A DNA stretch of 22,274 bases from DATGLW01 sp035293965 (lineage in GTDB: Bacteria > Actinomycetota > Acidimicrobiia > Acidimicrobiales > RAAP-2), in contig DATGLW010000105.1 in the NCBI GenBank assembly GCA_035293965.1, forward strand, positions 1 to 22,274. The letters are read 5' to 3'. This document shows, piece after piece, positions 14,198 through 21,000 of this stretch. The translations under genes were made by a program, and so were the position numbers. Within the stretch, counting starts at the first letter, position 1; each line of letters opens with the position of its first letter. The notes beneath the pieces were generated by a model. It ran no database searches. It saw nothing but the letters and a program-made list of their open reading frames with translations, and had not been told where the DNA came from.

Positions 14198-15019
14198 ATG
14201 CCGAGCGCAGCAGGAAAGGTGGCCGGCAAGGTGGCGCTGGTGACCGGCGCCGCGCGCGGGCAGGGGCGGGCCGAAGCTGCCCTGCTGGCGTGCGAGGGAG
14301 CCGACGTCATCGGCATCGATGTCTGCGCTCCCGTCCCGACCGTGACCTATCGAGCGGCCACGCCGGGCGACCTCGCCGAGACGGGGCGCGTCGTGCAGGA
14401 AGCAGGCAGGCGGTTCGTGGCGGCTCAGGTCGACGTCAGGGACTACGCCGCCCTCGAGGCAGCGGTGCGCGAGGGGGTGGCCGACCTGGGGCACCTCGAC
14501 ATCGTGGTGGCGAACGCCGGCATCTCGACGTGGGGACCCCTCTGGGAGCTCAGCCTGGAGGCGTGGCAGGTGATGCTCGACGTCAACCTGACCGGCGTCT
14601 TCCACACGCTGCGGGCCACGGTCCCGACGATGATCGAGCAAGGCACCGGTGGCTCGATCATCGTGACGAGCTCGGTCGGCGGGCTGAAGGCACTGCCCGG
14701 CCAGGCGCACTACGTGGCCGCCAAGCACGGCCTCGTCGGCCTCACCCGTGCGGCCGCCGTCGAGCTCGGGCCGCACGGCATCCGCGTCAACTCGATCCAC
14801 CCCTGGGGGGTGGACACCGTCATGGTCGAGGGAGCGGACGTCGGCGCCTTGCTCGCGGCCAACCCGGGTTTCACCGCATCGTACGCCTCCGTCCTGCCCG
14901 AGCCCGCTGTCGCCTCTCCCGACGACATCGCCCGAAGCGTCCTGTACCTCGCGTCGGACGACTCGCGTTGCGTGACCGGGGCGCAACTCCGCGTCGACAT
15001 GGGGGCGACCACGGTCTGA
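14198..15019 (+). CDS. Mycofactocin-coupled-type SDR oxidoreductase
   Basis: This 273-residue SDR matches the subfamily tied to mycofactocin, a peptide-derived redox cofactor of actinobacteria. TGAARGQGRAEA (16-27) replaces the usual GxxxGIG, followed by VIGIDVCAPVP and the insert YRAATPGDLAETGRVVQEAGRRFVAAQVDVRD (51-82). ANAGIS and WELSLEAWQVMLDVNLTGVF follow. N130, S159, Y172 and K176 (HYVAAKHG) form the tetrad. Known members hold NAD(H) tightly and use mycofactocin as external electron carrier. The mft genes are not in the window and should exist elsewhere in the genome. Initiation is probably leaderless. Substrates of the family include alcohols and terpenols; here unknown. Confidence 0.88.
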   Translation: MPSAAGKVAGKVALVTGAARGQGRAEAALLACEGADVIGIDVCAPVPTVTYRAATPGDLAETGRVVQEAGRRFVAAQVDVRDYAALEAAVREGVADLGHLDIVVANAGISTWGPLWELSLEAWQVMLDVNLTGVFHTLRATVPTMIEQGTGGSIIVTSSVGGLKALPGQAHYVAAKHGLVGLTRAAAVELGPHGIRVNSIHPWGVDTVMVEGADVGALLAANPGFTASYASVLPEPAVASPDDIARSVLYLASDDSRCVTGAQLRVDMGATTV

Positions 15020-15035
15020 CGCAGCCCGGGGCCCT

Positions 15036-15077
15036 GTTGGCGGGGCAGGCCTCCTGCCGGCGAAGCAGGTCCCCAAC
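15036..15077. terminator. Nested hairpin between convergent SDR genes
   Basis: GGCAGG (15044-15049) and CCTGCC (15053-15058) form a tight 6-bp, 3-nt-loop hairpin. GTTGG (15036-15040) and CCAAC (15073-15077) can close a larger outer stem. The site lies in the 100-bp gap between two converging stops. Bidirectional termination is inferred. Confidence 0.45.
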
Positions 15078-15119
15078 TGGCGGCGAGCACCTTGCAGGGC
15101 GAGGCCCGCCAGCGACCCC

Positions 15120-15998
15120 CTATTGCGGGCGCAGCGATCCCAGGCTCTCGGGCAGCACGGAGCCCTCACCTTGACCGAGATCCTGGGGGAAGATGATCGA
15201 CACGCGCGCCAGAGTCCCGCCGTCGGTCGCCGGGAGGCACACGCCGCTCATGTACGCGGACTCGTCCGACGCGAGGAACAGCGCGATGTTCGCGTTGTCG
15301 CGCAGGGTCGGAGGCCGGTCGTAGCGGAGCGGCATCGCCCGCTGGTCCGGGTCCCACGGCGCCATCTCCTCGTAGGACTTTCCGAGCACCTCGGCGTCCG
15401 GTCCGAGCGGGAAGTTGGCGGACATACCGTGGAACGGGCACAGCGCGTTGATCCTGATGCCGTACTTCCCGACGTCCAGCGCGATCGCCCGCACCAACCC
15501 GTTGGCACCTGCCTTGGCTCCGGCATAGCTCGGGAAGCCCGGGTAGGCGACCATGCTGGCGGCCGACGTCGTCACGACGATGGTCCCCCCACCCTGGCGC
15601 TTCATCTGGCGGACTGCGTGCTTGGCGCACAGGAACACCCCGGTCATGCAGACATCGACGACCCGGCGGTAGTTGTCGAGCGTGATGTCCTCGAACGGCA
15701 CGCTGCCGAACCCGACCTCGGGGATGCCCGCGTTGGCGAACATCACGTCGAGGCGCCCGTAGGTCGACACAGCTCTCCGCACGCCCGCTTCCACCTGTGC
15801 TTCGTCGGTGACGTCGAGCTCGAGCGGCTCCGCCTCGCCACCCTGTTCGAGGACCTCGGCCGCCACCTTCTTCGCCCGCGACGCGACTACGTCGGTAACG
15901 ACGAGCTTCGCTCCTTCCCGGGAGAACAGCAGTGAGGACTCACGGCCCAGGCCAGCGCCTGCCCCGGTGATCAGCACGACCTTGTTCTCGAGACGCAT
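15120..15998 (-). CDS. SDR oxidoreductase with Cys in place of tetrad Asn
   Basis: This 292-residue SDR has TGAGAGLG (11-18) and D36 after the second strand (NAD type). NAG is at 89-91, S145 lies in TTSAAS, and Y158 and K162 in YAGAK. The position that carries the conserved catalytic-tetrad Asn (DVNLTG in relatives) reads DVCMTG, giving Cys117. The C-terminal half has a long substrate-loop insert (PLGPDAEVLGKSYEEMAPWDPDQRAMPLRYD, about 197-227) and extends ~20 residues past the usual TDGG end. GAGGA lies just before the ATG at 15998, and a promoter-like pair is upstream. Whether the enzyme is a less active or modified dehydrogenase is open. Confidence 0.87.
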   Translation of the reverse strand: MRLENKVVLITGAGAGLGRESSLLFSREGAKLVVTDVVASRAKKVAAEVLEQGGEAEPLELDVTDEAQVEAGVRRAVSTYGRLDVMFANAGIPEVGFGSVPFEDITLDNYRRVVDVCMTGVFLCAKHAVRQMKRQGGGTIVVTTSAASMVAYPGFPSYAGAKAGANGLVRAIALDVGKYGIRINALCPFHGMSANFPLGPDAEVLGKSYEEMAPWDPDQRAMPLRYDRPPTLRDNANIALFLASDESAYMSGVCLPATDGGTLARVSIIFPQDLGQGEGSVLPESLGSLRPQ

Positions 15999-16031
15999 GC
16001 TTCCTCGACCTTTGTGAGTTGTACGGCTGTC

Positions 16032-16060
16032 AGCCTAACGAACGAGGCCGACGCGCCCAA
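16032..16060 (-). promoter_or_regulatory. Promoter candidate for the leftward SDR
   Basis: On the minus strand TTGGGC (16060-16055) and TAGGCT (16037-16032) are separated by exactly 17 bp. The expected start near 16025 would give a leader of about 27 nt before the ATG at 15998. This is the best-spaced hexamer pair I found in the window. Confidence 0.45.
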
Positions 16061-16134
16061 GGTCCTCACACGGGTCGCGGCTGCGCCCTTTCGAGCACTC
16101 CCCAGCCCACCGTCCAAGTGCGCCGCCCGTCGGT

Positions 16135-16172
16135 CGGACACCCGGGCCACGCCGCCCGAGCCCGGGTGTCCG
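16135..16172 (-). terminator. Perfect 13-bp inverted repeat
   Basis: CGGACACCCGGGC (16135-16147) and GCCCGGGTGTCCG (16160-16172) pair perfectly around a 12-nt loop, about 190 bp beyond the stop of the small gene and upstream of the SDR promoter. A terminator without T-tail fits position; a regulatory site is possible. Confidence 0.5.
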
Positions 16173-16174
16173 TC

Positions 16175-16203
16175 ACGTGGCTGCCTCGGGACGTGGCTGC
16201 CTC
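16175..16203. repeat. Two 13-bp direct repeats, 16-bp period
   Basis: ACGTGGCTGCCTC occurs at 16175-16187 and again at 16191-16203, directly adjoining the inverted repeat. The 16-bp period equals that of the repeat pair before the P450, although the sequences differ. Confidence 0.6.
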
Positions 16204-16364
16204 CGGTTTCTCGTAAGGCAATATGGCACGCGCCCGACAGGCCGCCCAGCGTCACGCTTCGGCCTGAGCGGTCCTGTGTGCTCAGCGCTGGTGCCGCGAG
16301 GACCACGTTGCGGCCGAGTTGAAGGGCCACCGCGGTGCCGAGCTCAGCGCCGCCGTGGGTGAGG

Positions 16365-16673
16365 TCAGTCGGAGGACGGGAGCGCCTTCGCCTGCTTGAT
16401 CTCGAGCGGCGTGCCGTTGAGCGCGAGGGTCCCCTTGCCGGCCTTGGTCACGAGCAGCTCGAGCCCGACCTCCTCGTCGGCGTAGCGCTTGCCGAGCTGC
16501 GCACCCGAGGCGGCGTCGGGATCGAGCGACACGCCAGCGGGGGGCTCGGTGCCGAGCGGAACCATGGGGTGGCCACCGCAGCTGATCTCGACCTCCTTGG
16601 TCGGAGCCCTGGTCACGATGACCTCGGTGTCGCACACCACGCTCCGAAGTCGGTTGCCTACTTTGACCTGCAT
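16365..16673 (-). CDS. Small conserved-looking protein of unknown function
   Basis: I do not recognise this 102-residue protein as a named family. It begins MQVKVGNRLRSVVCDTEVIVTRAP and has C14, C32 and H35 (SCGGHPMVP), a Cys-x17-Cys-x2-His arrangement that could bind metal but is too sparse to prove it. The rest reads as short beta strands (LELLVTKAGKGTLALNGTPLEIKQAK) ending in PSSD. There is no signal peptide or membrane helix. AGGAGT sits five bases before the ATG at 16673, and codon use matches neighbours, so it is probably real. It is divergent from livF over a shared 215-bp promoter region, and a strong hairpin follows its 3' end. Confidence 0.7.
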   Translation of the reverse strand: MQVKVGNRLRSVVCDTEVIVTRAPTKEVEISCGGHPMVPLGTEPPAGVSLDPDAASGAQLGKRYADEEVGLELLVTKAGKGTLALNGTPLEIKQAKALPSSD

Positions 16674-16743
16674 GCCACTCCTGTTTCGTGTCGTGAGCGC
16701 CCCGGCGGCGTCCCGCCGCGGCTCCGGGCTGGTTTCGGCCCCC

Positions 16744-16772
16744 ATGCTAGTGTCCTGGACCGGAGGCCTCCG
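16744..16772 (-). promoter_or_regulatory. Palindrome and -10 box for the small gene
   Basis: On the minus strand TAGCAT (16749-16744) is a -10-like box about 70 bp before the small gene's ATG. CGGAGGCCTCCG (16761-16772) is a perfect 12-bp palindrome at its -35 position and can extend by three pairs with one bulge. This resembles an operator over the promoter. Confidence 0.4.
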
Positions 16773-16835
16773 TCCGGCTCGGCACGACCTGGGGTCCGGG
16801 CGGCTGGAGCCCGAGGGGTCTCGCGGCAGGCTTCG

Positions 16836-16848
16836 CGGTCATTGACCG
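16836..16848 (+). promoter_or_regulatory. Dyad containing TTGACC upstream of livF
   Basis: CGGTCA-T-TGACCG (16836-16848) is a perfect dyad. It contains TTGACC (16842-16847), a good -35 hexamer; TGGATC at 16865-16870 lies 17 bp downstream as a weak -10. Transcription from there would start near 16877, which favours the GTG at 16889 as the livF start. Confidence 0.35.
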
Positions 16849-16888
16849 TGCTCCAGGGTCGAGCTGGATCGTGGCGAAGGGAGCGAGG

Positions 16889-17590
16889 GTGCTCGAGGTC
16901 TGCAACGTCACTGCCGGCTACGGCGACGTGACGGTGCTGTGGGACGTCTCGATGGCGTGCCCCGACGGGTCGGTCGTCGCCCTCCTCGGGCCCAACGGCG
17001 CTGGCAAGACGACCTTGCTGCGCACCATCTCGGGCCTCCTGAGGCCGGTCCGGGGCTCGGTGCTGCTCGACGGCGAAGACGTCACGGGCATGCGCACGCA
17101 CCAGATGGCTCGCCGGGGTGTCTGCCTCATCCCCGAAGGGCGGGGGATCTTCCCGTCGCTCACCTTGCGGGAGAACCTCAACCTCTTCTCGCCAAAGGGC
17201 AAGGCAAGGACCAAGGAAGCCTTCGAGAAGGCGGCTGCATCGTTCCCGATCCTCGGGAAGCGGCTGAACCAGACTGCAGGAAGCCTGAGCGGCGGCGAGC
17301 AGCAGATGCTGGCAATCGTGCGGGCCTACATCTCCAACCCGAAGCTCGTCCTCGTCGACGAGGCATCGATGGGACTGGCGCCGCTCGTCGTCGACGGCCT
17401 CTTCGATTTCCTCGAGCAGGTGGCGCGCGACGGCACTTCCCTCGTGATCGTCGAGCAGTACGTCACTCGCGCGCTGGCGCTGGCCGACTCCGTCTACCTC
17501 CTCAACCACGGACGGATCGCCTTTTCCGGCGCCGCGGACGAGCTCAACGGCGAGGAGATCTTCGAACGCTACCTGGGCGTCGAGGTCTGA
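16889..17590 (+). CDS. livF: LivF-type ABC transporter ATPase
   Basis: This 233-residue ATP-binding subunit belongs to the branched-chain amino acid (HAAT) importer family. Walker A is GPNGAGKTT, the LivF-typical PEGRGIFPSLTLRENL follows, the signature is LSGGEQQ, and Walker B plus D-loop is LVLVDEASMGLAPLVV. The common DEPS is DEAS here. The switch region VIVEQYV lacks His, as in other LivF. The GTG at 16889 has AAGGGAG five bases upstream and gives MLEVCNVTAGYG, the common LivF beginning; GTG at 16871 would add six residues. It is encoded on the opposite strand from, and convergent with, its presumed partner, the LivHMG fusion. Confidence 0.92.
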   Translation: MLEVCNVTAGYGDVTVLWDVSMACPDGSVVALLGPNGAGKTTLLRTISGLLRPVRGSVLLDGEDVTGMRTHQMARRGVCLIPEGRGIFPSLTLRENLNLFSPKGKARTKEAFEKAAASFPILGKRLNQTAGSLSGGEQQMLAIVRAYISNPKLVLVDEASMGLAPLVVDGLFDFLEQVARDGTSLVIVEQYVTRALALADSVYLLNHGRIAFSGAADELNGEEIFERYLGVEV

Positions 17591-17682
17591 TCGTCGCGCC
17601 CTCCTGGGCCATAGCTGCTGGCGCGCCGGTCGGTCGGTGAACCCCCTTCGAGCAGGCACGATCGCGATCTCCGCATCGCCGG

Positions 17683-17697
17683 CGCGGCGAAGCCGCG
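17683..17697. terminator. Short hairpin between convergent livF and livHMG
   Basis: CGCGGC (17683-17688), loop GAA, GCCGCG (17692-17697) lie in the 116-bp gap between two converging stops. The 6-bp GC stem with a GAA triloop is a plausible bidirectional terminator; no T-tract is present. Confidence 0.4.
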
Positions 17698-17706
17698 GGC
17701 CCACGG

Positions 17707-20664
17707 TCAGCTCGACGCCGTCTCCTCGGTGCTCGTGGCCAGCTCCTCGAGCGACGACACGGCCTCGGTGACGCCCTCAGAGCCGAGGTATGCCGCCCTG
17801 ACGACCTCGCTTCGCAGCATGTCTGCCGGCGGCCCCTCGAAGATGTGGCGGCCGAAATCGAGCACGTAGACCATGTCGCAAACCTGGCGGACGAGGGACA
17901 TGTCGTGCTCCACGACGAGGAGCCCGATCCCGCGCTCGCCGACCACTCTCGTGAGTATCCGGCCAAAGCGCTCCGTTTCGCTCTGGTCCAGCCCCGACGA
18001 GGGTTCGTCGAGCAGGATGAGGTCGAAGGGCCCCGCCAGCACCCGCGCAAGCTCGACGAGACGTCGCTGCCCCGTGGAGATGTCGGACACCGCGCGGCCT
18101 TGGATCGGAGCGATGCCGGTGAGCTCGATCGCCTCACGGACGGCTTGGTCCACCACGACTCGCTCGCCCCGGCGAGTCAGGAGGTGCCGCAGCGGGTTCC
18201 GCCCGGCGAGCATCGCCTCGCGGCCCATGGCCACGTTGTCGATCACAGGGAGGGAATTGAACAGCTCGACTCGCTGGAAGGTCCGCCCCAGCCCTCGCCG
18301 CGCCCGCGCGGCCGGGCCTTCGCGCGACACGTCCTCGCCGTGGAGCCAGATCTCCCCGGCAGTGGGCTTGAGCAGCCCGCAGCAGGCATTGAAGGTGGTC
18401 GTCTTCCCGGCTCCGTTCGGTCCGATCAGCCCGGTGATGCGGCCCGTCGGAGCCTTCAGGCTGAAGTCGAGCACGGCCGCCGCCCCTCCGTAGTGGACAG
18501 AAAGGCTCCGCACCTCGAGGCCCACCCTCGCAGCGGTCGCCACCCCTGCGCCCTGCGGTCCGGCACCACGCGGGCGAGACGAGCTGGCGTGCACGGTCAC
18601 GGGGCGGTGAGGCGCCTCGACTCCCCGAAGGCCGGCCGATCTCGAAGTGCCCCGCACATGCTCGCGGCCGCCGTTCGTGCCCGACGGGGGCCCTCCGTCC
18701 GCAGGACCGACGACACCCAACTCGCTCACGGCGCCGGCAACGCCCACCGCCGCGGCAGCGAGTGGCAGCGCCTGCGGCGCGGCCTCCCGCCCGCCACCCA
18801 TCAGGCGGTCGAGACGTTCGACCGCCCGACGGATCCCGATCGGCATCCCGATGTGCTTCATGTGAGGTGTGAGGGCCGGGAACACCATGGCCGACACGCC
18901 GAAGAGCATCGAGAGGTACACAGTGATGTTCCCCAGGTTGATGTACGAGGGGAGGATCTCGAGGTTGAAGGCGGCGATCACCGCGTACCACGGTGACCCG
19001 GCGACGATGATGACCAGCAACGCCACCAGCGTGAGCGAGTTGAAGGACCCGAACTCGCTCCCCACGGCGAAGTGGAAGAGGCTGGCGGTGAGCGCCCCCG
19101 AGATAGCCGCGAGGAAGGAGGAGATGCAGAAGACGAGGACGCGGGCGACATTGACCGTTGTGCCGTGCGTCTCGAGGGCGAGCGGCGAGTCCGACATGGC
19201 GCGCAGGAGCCGCCCGAGCCGACCCTCCTTGATGAACATGACCAGCGCGACGGCGGCGACCGTGAAGGCGAGGATGACGTAGTAGAAGCCTCGATCACTA
19301 CCGACCGGCAAGGCGCCGAGGTGCGGGCGCTTCGCGGCGATGCCATTGGTGGTCGGACCGAACATCCAGTTCTCGGTGTAGAACATGTTGGACATCAAGA
19401 TGCCGAACCCGAGGGTGGCCAGGGCGAGGAACACCCCTGTCAGCCGGATGGCGGGCACGGCGACCACTGCCCCGACAGGTATCGCCACCAGCCCGGCCAG
19501 CAGGATCGCCACGAGCCAGGGGATGCCCATCTGCGTGGTGAAGTGCGCCATCGCAGCCGCGCCCACGGCGGCGAACGCGTACTGGCACAACGAGACCTGG
19601 CCGGCGTTGCGGATGAGCAGACCGAGGGACAGGAACAGGATCACGTCGACGAGCGCCGCCGAGTAGACGGGCAGGTTGCTGCCGGCGAATCCCGGGATGG
19701 CACAGAGCAGGACGAGGAACAGGGCCGCGAAGGCCAACCGCGGCCGCAGCGGCGCGTACCACGACTCTGGCATCGCCCTGGATGGGATGAAGCGCCGGGT
19801 CGCCAGCCGCGCTCTCGGGGTGACGATCAGCACGATGAACAGCACGATGAACGGGAGCGAGGGGGGGAGGCCGGCCAGCGAAGGCACCTGGGTGACGTAC
19901 TTGGTCGAGACCGCGCCCAGGACCCCGATGACGACGCCGCCGAGGTACGTGAGGGGCAGGCTCGAGAAGTACCCGATCGCGGCGGCTCCGAAGGCCTGCA
20001 CCACGAGCAGGGTGAGGACGGTGGCGTCGAGGTTCAGGCTCGGCGCGAGCAGGATGCCCGACATGGACGCGAACACCGCGCCGATGATCCACGCCCATCG
20101 GCGGACCAGATTGGGGTTCTGCGCGTTCATCGCCAACAGGTCGGGGTCGTCGACGACGCCCCGCATGGCCACGCCCAGGCGGACGAACCGGAAGAAGTAG
20201 TAGAGGATGCCGGTCGCGACGAGCGAGACCGCGATCACCGTGATCTGGTCGTAGCCGACGTTCACCCCCAGGAATCGGACGGTGTCGGTCGGGAGGTAGG
20301 ACGGCACCTGGGGAGCGGTGGGAAACCAGATCTGACCGAGCCCGAGGACGAGCAGCACGATGCCGATCGTCGACGCGATCTTCTGGGTGTCGCTCACGTC
20401 GGCGAGCAGCCTGGCCAGGCGCTCGAGGAGGAGCCCCATCACCGGCCCGAGCACCAGCACGGAGATCGCGGCAGCCAGTGGCCATGCCACGCCGTGCTGC
20501 ACATGGAGGAAGTAGAAGGCGAACACGGCGAGCGCGGCCACGGACCCGTGGGCGAAGTTGAAGATGCCCGAGGTCTTGTAGGTGAGAACGAGGCCGGTCG
20601 CCGCCAGGCCGTAGACCGATCCGGACACCAGCCCGATCACGATGAACGGAAGCAGCGTTGACAC
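17707..20664 (-). CDS. LivH-LivM-LivG single-chain ABC importer fusion
   Basis: This 985-residue protein fuses both permeases and one ATPase of a HAAT-family importer. LivH spans about 1-290 (GLVSGSVYGLAATGLVLTYKTSGIFNFAHG is classic). LivM is about 310-605 (LVDVILFLSLGLLIRNAGQVSLCQYAFAAVGA, then RLTGVFLALATLGFG). A ~100-residue Gly/Pro/Arg linker (about 611-712) follows. LivG is about 713-965: Walker A GPNGAGKTT 748-756, LGRTFQ, signature STGQRR 863-868, Walker B LILLDEPSSGLD 882-893, switch H920. The frame is continuous with no stop or obvious frameshift. The GTG at 20664 is preferred, with AGAGGGGG upstream on the minus strand. Two-part Liv fusions are known in actinobacteria and three-part ones occur. 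LivF stays separate at 16.9 kb. Confidence 0.93.
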   Translation of the reverse strand: MSTLLPFIVIGLVSGSVYGLAATGLVLTYKTSGIFNFAHGSVAALAVFAFYFLHVQHGVAWPLAAAISVLVLGPVMGLLLERLARLLADVSDTQKIASTIGIVLLVLGLGQIWFPTAPQVPSYLPTDTVRFLGVNVGYDQITVIAVSLVATGILYYFFRFVRLGVAMRGVVDDPDLLAMNAQNPNLVRRWAWIIGAVFASMSGILLAPSLNLDATVLTLLVVQAFGAAAIGYFSSLPLTYLGGVVIGVLGAVSTKYVTQVPSLAGLPPSLPFIVLFIVLIVTPRARLATRRFIPSRAMPESWYAPLRPRLAFAALFLVLLCAIPGFAGSNLPVYSAALVDVILFLSLGLLIRNAGQVSLCQYAFAAVGAAAMAHFTTQMGIPWLVAILLAGLVAIPVGAVVAVPAIRLTGVFLALATLGFGILMSNMFYTENWMFGPTTNGIAAKRPHLGALPVGSDRGFYYVILAFTVAAVALVMFIKEGRLGRLLRAMSDSPLALETHGTTVNVARVLVFCISSFLAAISGALTASLFHFAVGSEFGSFNSLTLVALLVIIVAGSPWYAVIAAFNLEILPSYINLGNITVYLSMLFGVSAMVFPALTPHMKHIGMPIGIRRAVERLDRLMGGGREAAPQALPLAAAAVGVAGAVSELGVVGPADGGPPSGTNGGREHVRGTSRSAGLRGVEAPHRPVTVHASSSRPRGAGPQGAGVATAARVGLEVRSLSVHYGGAAAVLDFSLKAPTGRITGLIGPNGAGKTTTFNACCGLLKPTAGEIWLHGEDVSREGPAARARRGLGRTFQRVELFNSLPVIDNVAMGREAMLAGRNPLRHLLTRRGERVVVDQAVREAIELTGIAPIQGRAVSDISTGQRRLVELARVLAGPFDLILLDEPSSGLDQSETERFGRILTRVVGERGIGLLVVEHDMSLVRQVCDMVYVLDFGRHIFEGPPADMLRSEVVRAAYLGSEGVTEAVSSLEELATSTEETASS

Positions 20665-21000
20665 GAGTGGTCCCCCTCTGGGCGCCTGCGCGATCTGGGC
20701 CTGGGCGCAACGACCCCGGCATGGCCCCGCTCTACCTTCGGCGAGTGCGGCGAGCAACCGGCCTTTTGACTGTGGCGGCCAGCAGTCTAATCCCTCCCTG
20801 GCCCGACGGTCCTGGCGATGGGGCGCCCTCGCCTCGCCCTGAGCCGCTTGCCGATGGGCCATGCCATCGCCGACGCGCAACTTCTTTCGTGCCGTTTCCC
20901 GTCCAAGTGCGGATACCCCGGGGATGGACAAAACGGCACTGGCGCACCGGGCGGCGGGGAGATCCTGGTGGCGTCGGAACCGGAGGCGCGCAGAGGGTAC
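20665..21000 (-). other. 336-bp spacer upstream of the transporter fusion
   Basis: No gene is supported. It follows the leftward SDR and precedes livHMG. It holds the 51-bp inverted repeat (20889-20939), a TAGACT -10-like box on the minus strand (20789-20784, no matching -35), and an imperfect dyad GACTG...CAGTC (20768-20787) overlapping that box. These are the likely terminator and promoter-operator of the two transcripts. Confidence 0.4.
20889..20939 (-). terminator. 51-bp imperfect inverted repeat
   Basis: GTGCCGTTT (20889-20897) pairs perfectly with AAACGGCAC (20931-20939). After a 3x1 internal loop, GTCCA (20901-20905) pairs with TGGAC (20925-20929), leaving a 19-nt apical loop. It lies 62 bp past the SDR stop and 225 bp before livHMG. 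There is no T-tract on the leftward transcript. Terminator of the SDR is the simplest reading; a structured leader or operator is possible. Confidence 0.5.

Larger units (their letters stand above)
15999..16364. other. 366-bp spacer with promoter, hairpin and repeats
   Basis: There is no credible gene. Both flanking genes run leftward, so this is downstream of the small unknown gene and upstream of the SDR. It contains a -35/-10 pair (16060-16032), a 13-bp perfect hairpin (16135-16172) and two 13-bp direct repeats (16175-16203), annotated separately. Confidence 0.5.

Noticed and set aside
20665..20931. N-terminal extension of the LivHMG fusion by 89 residues
   Set aside because: The extension is Arg/Ala-rich and not hydrophobic, and it lies in the promoter region. 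The GTG at 20664 has a ribosome site and starts exactly at the LivH family N-terminus.
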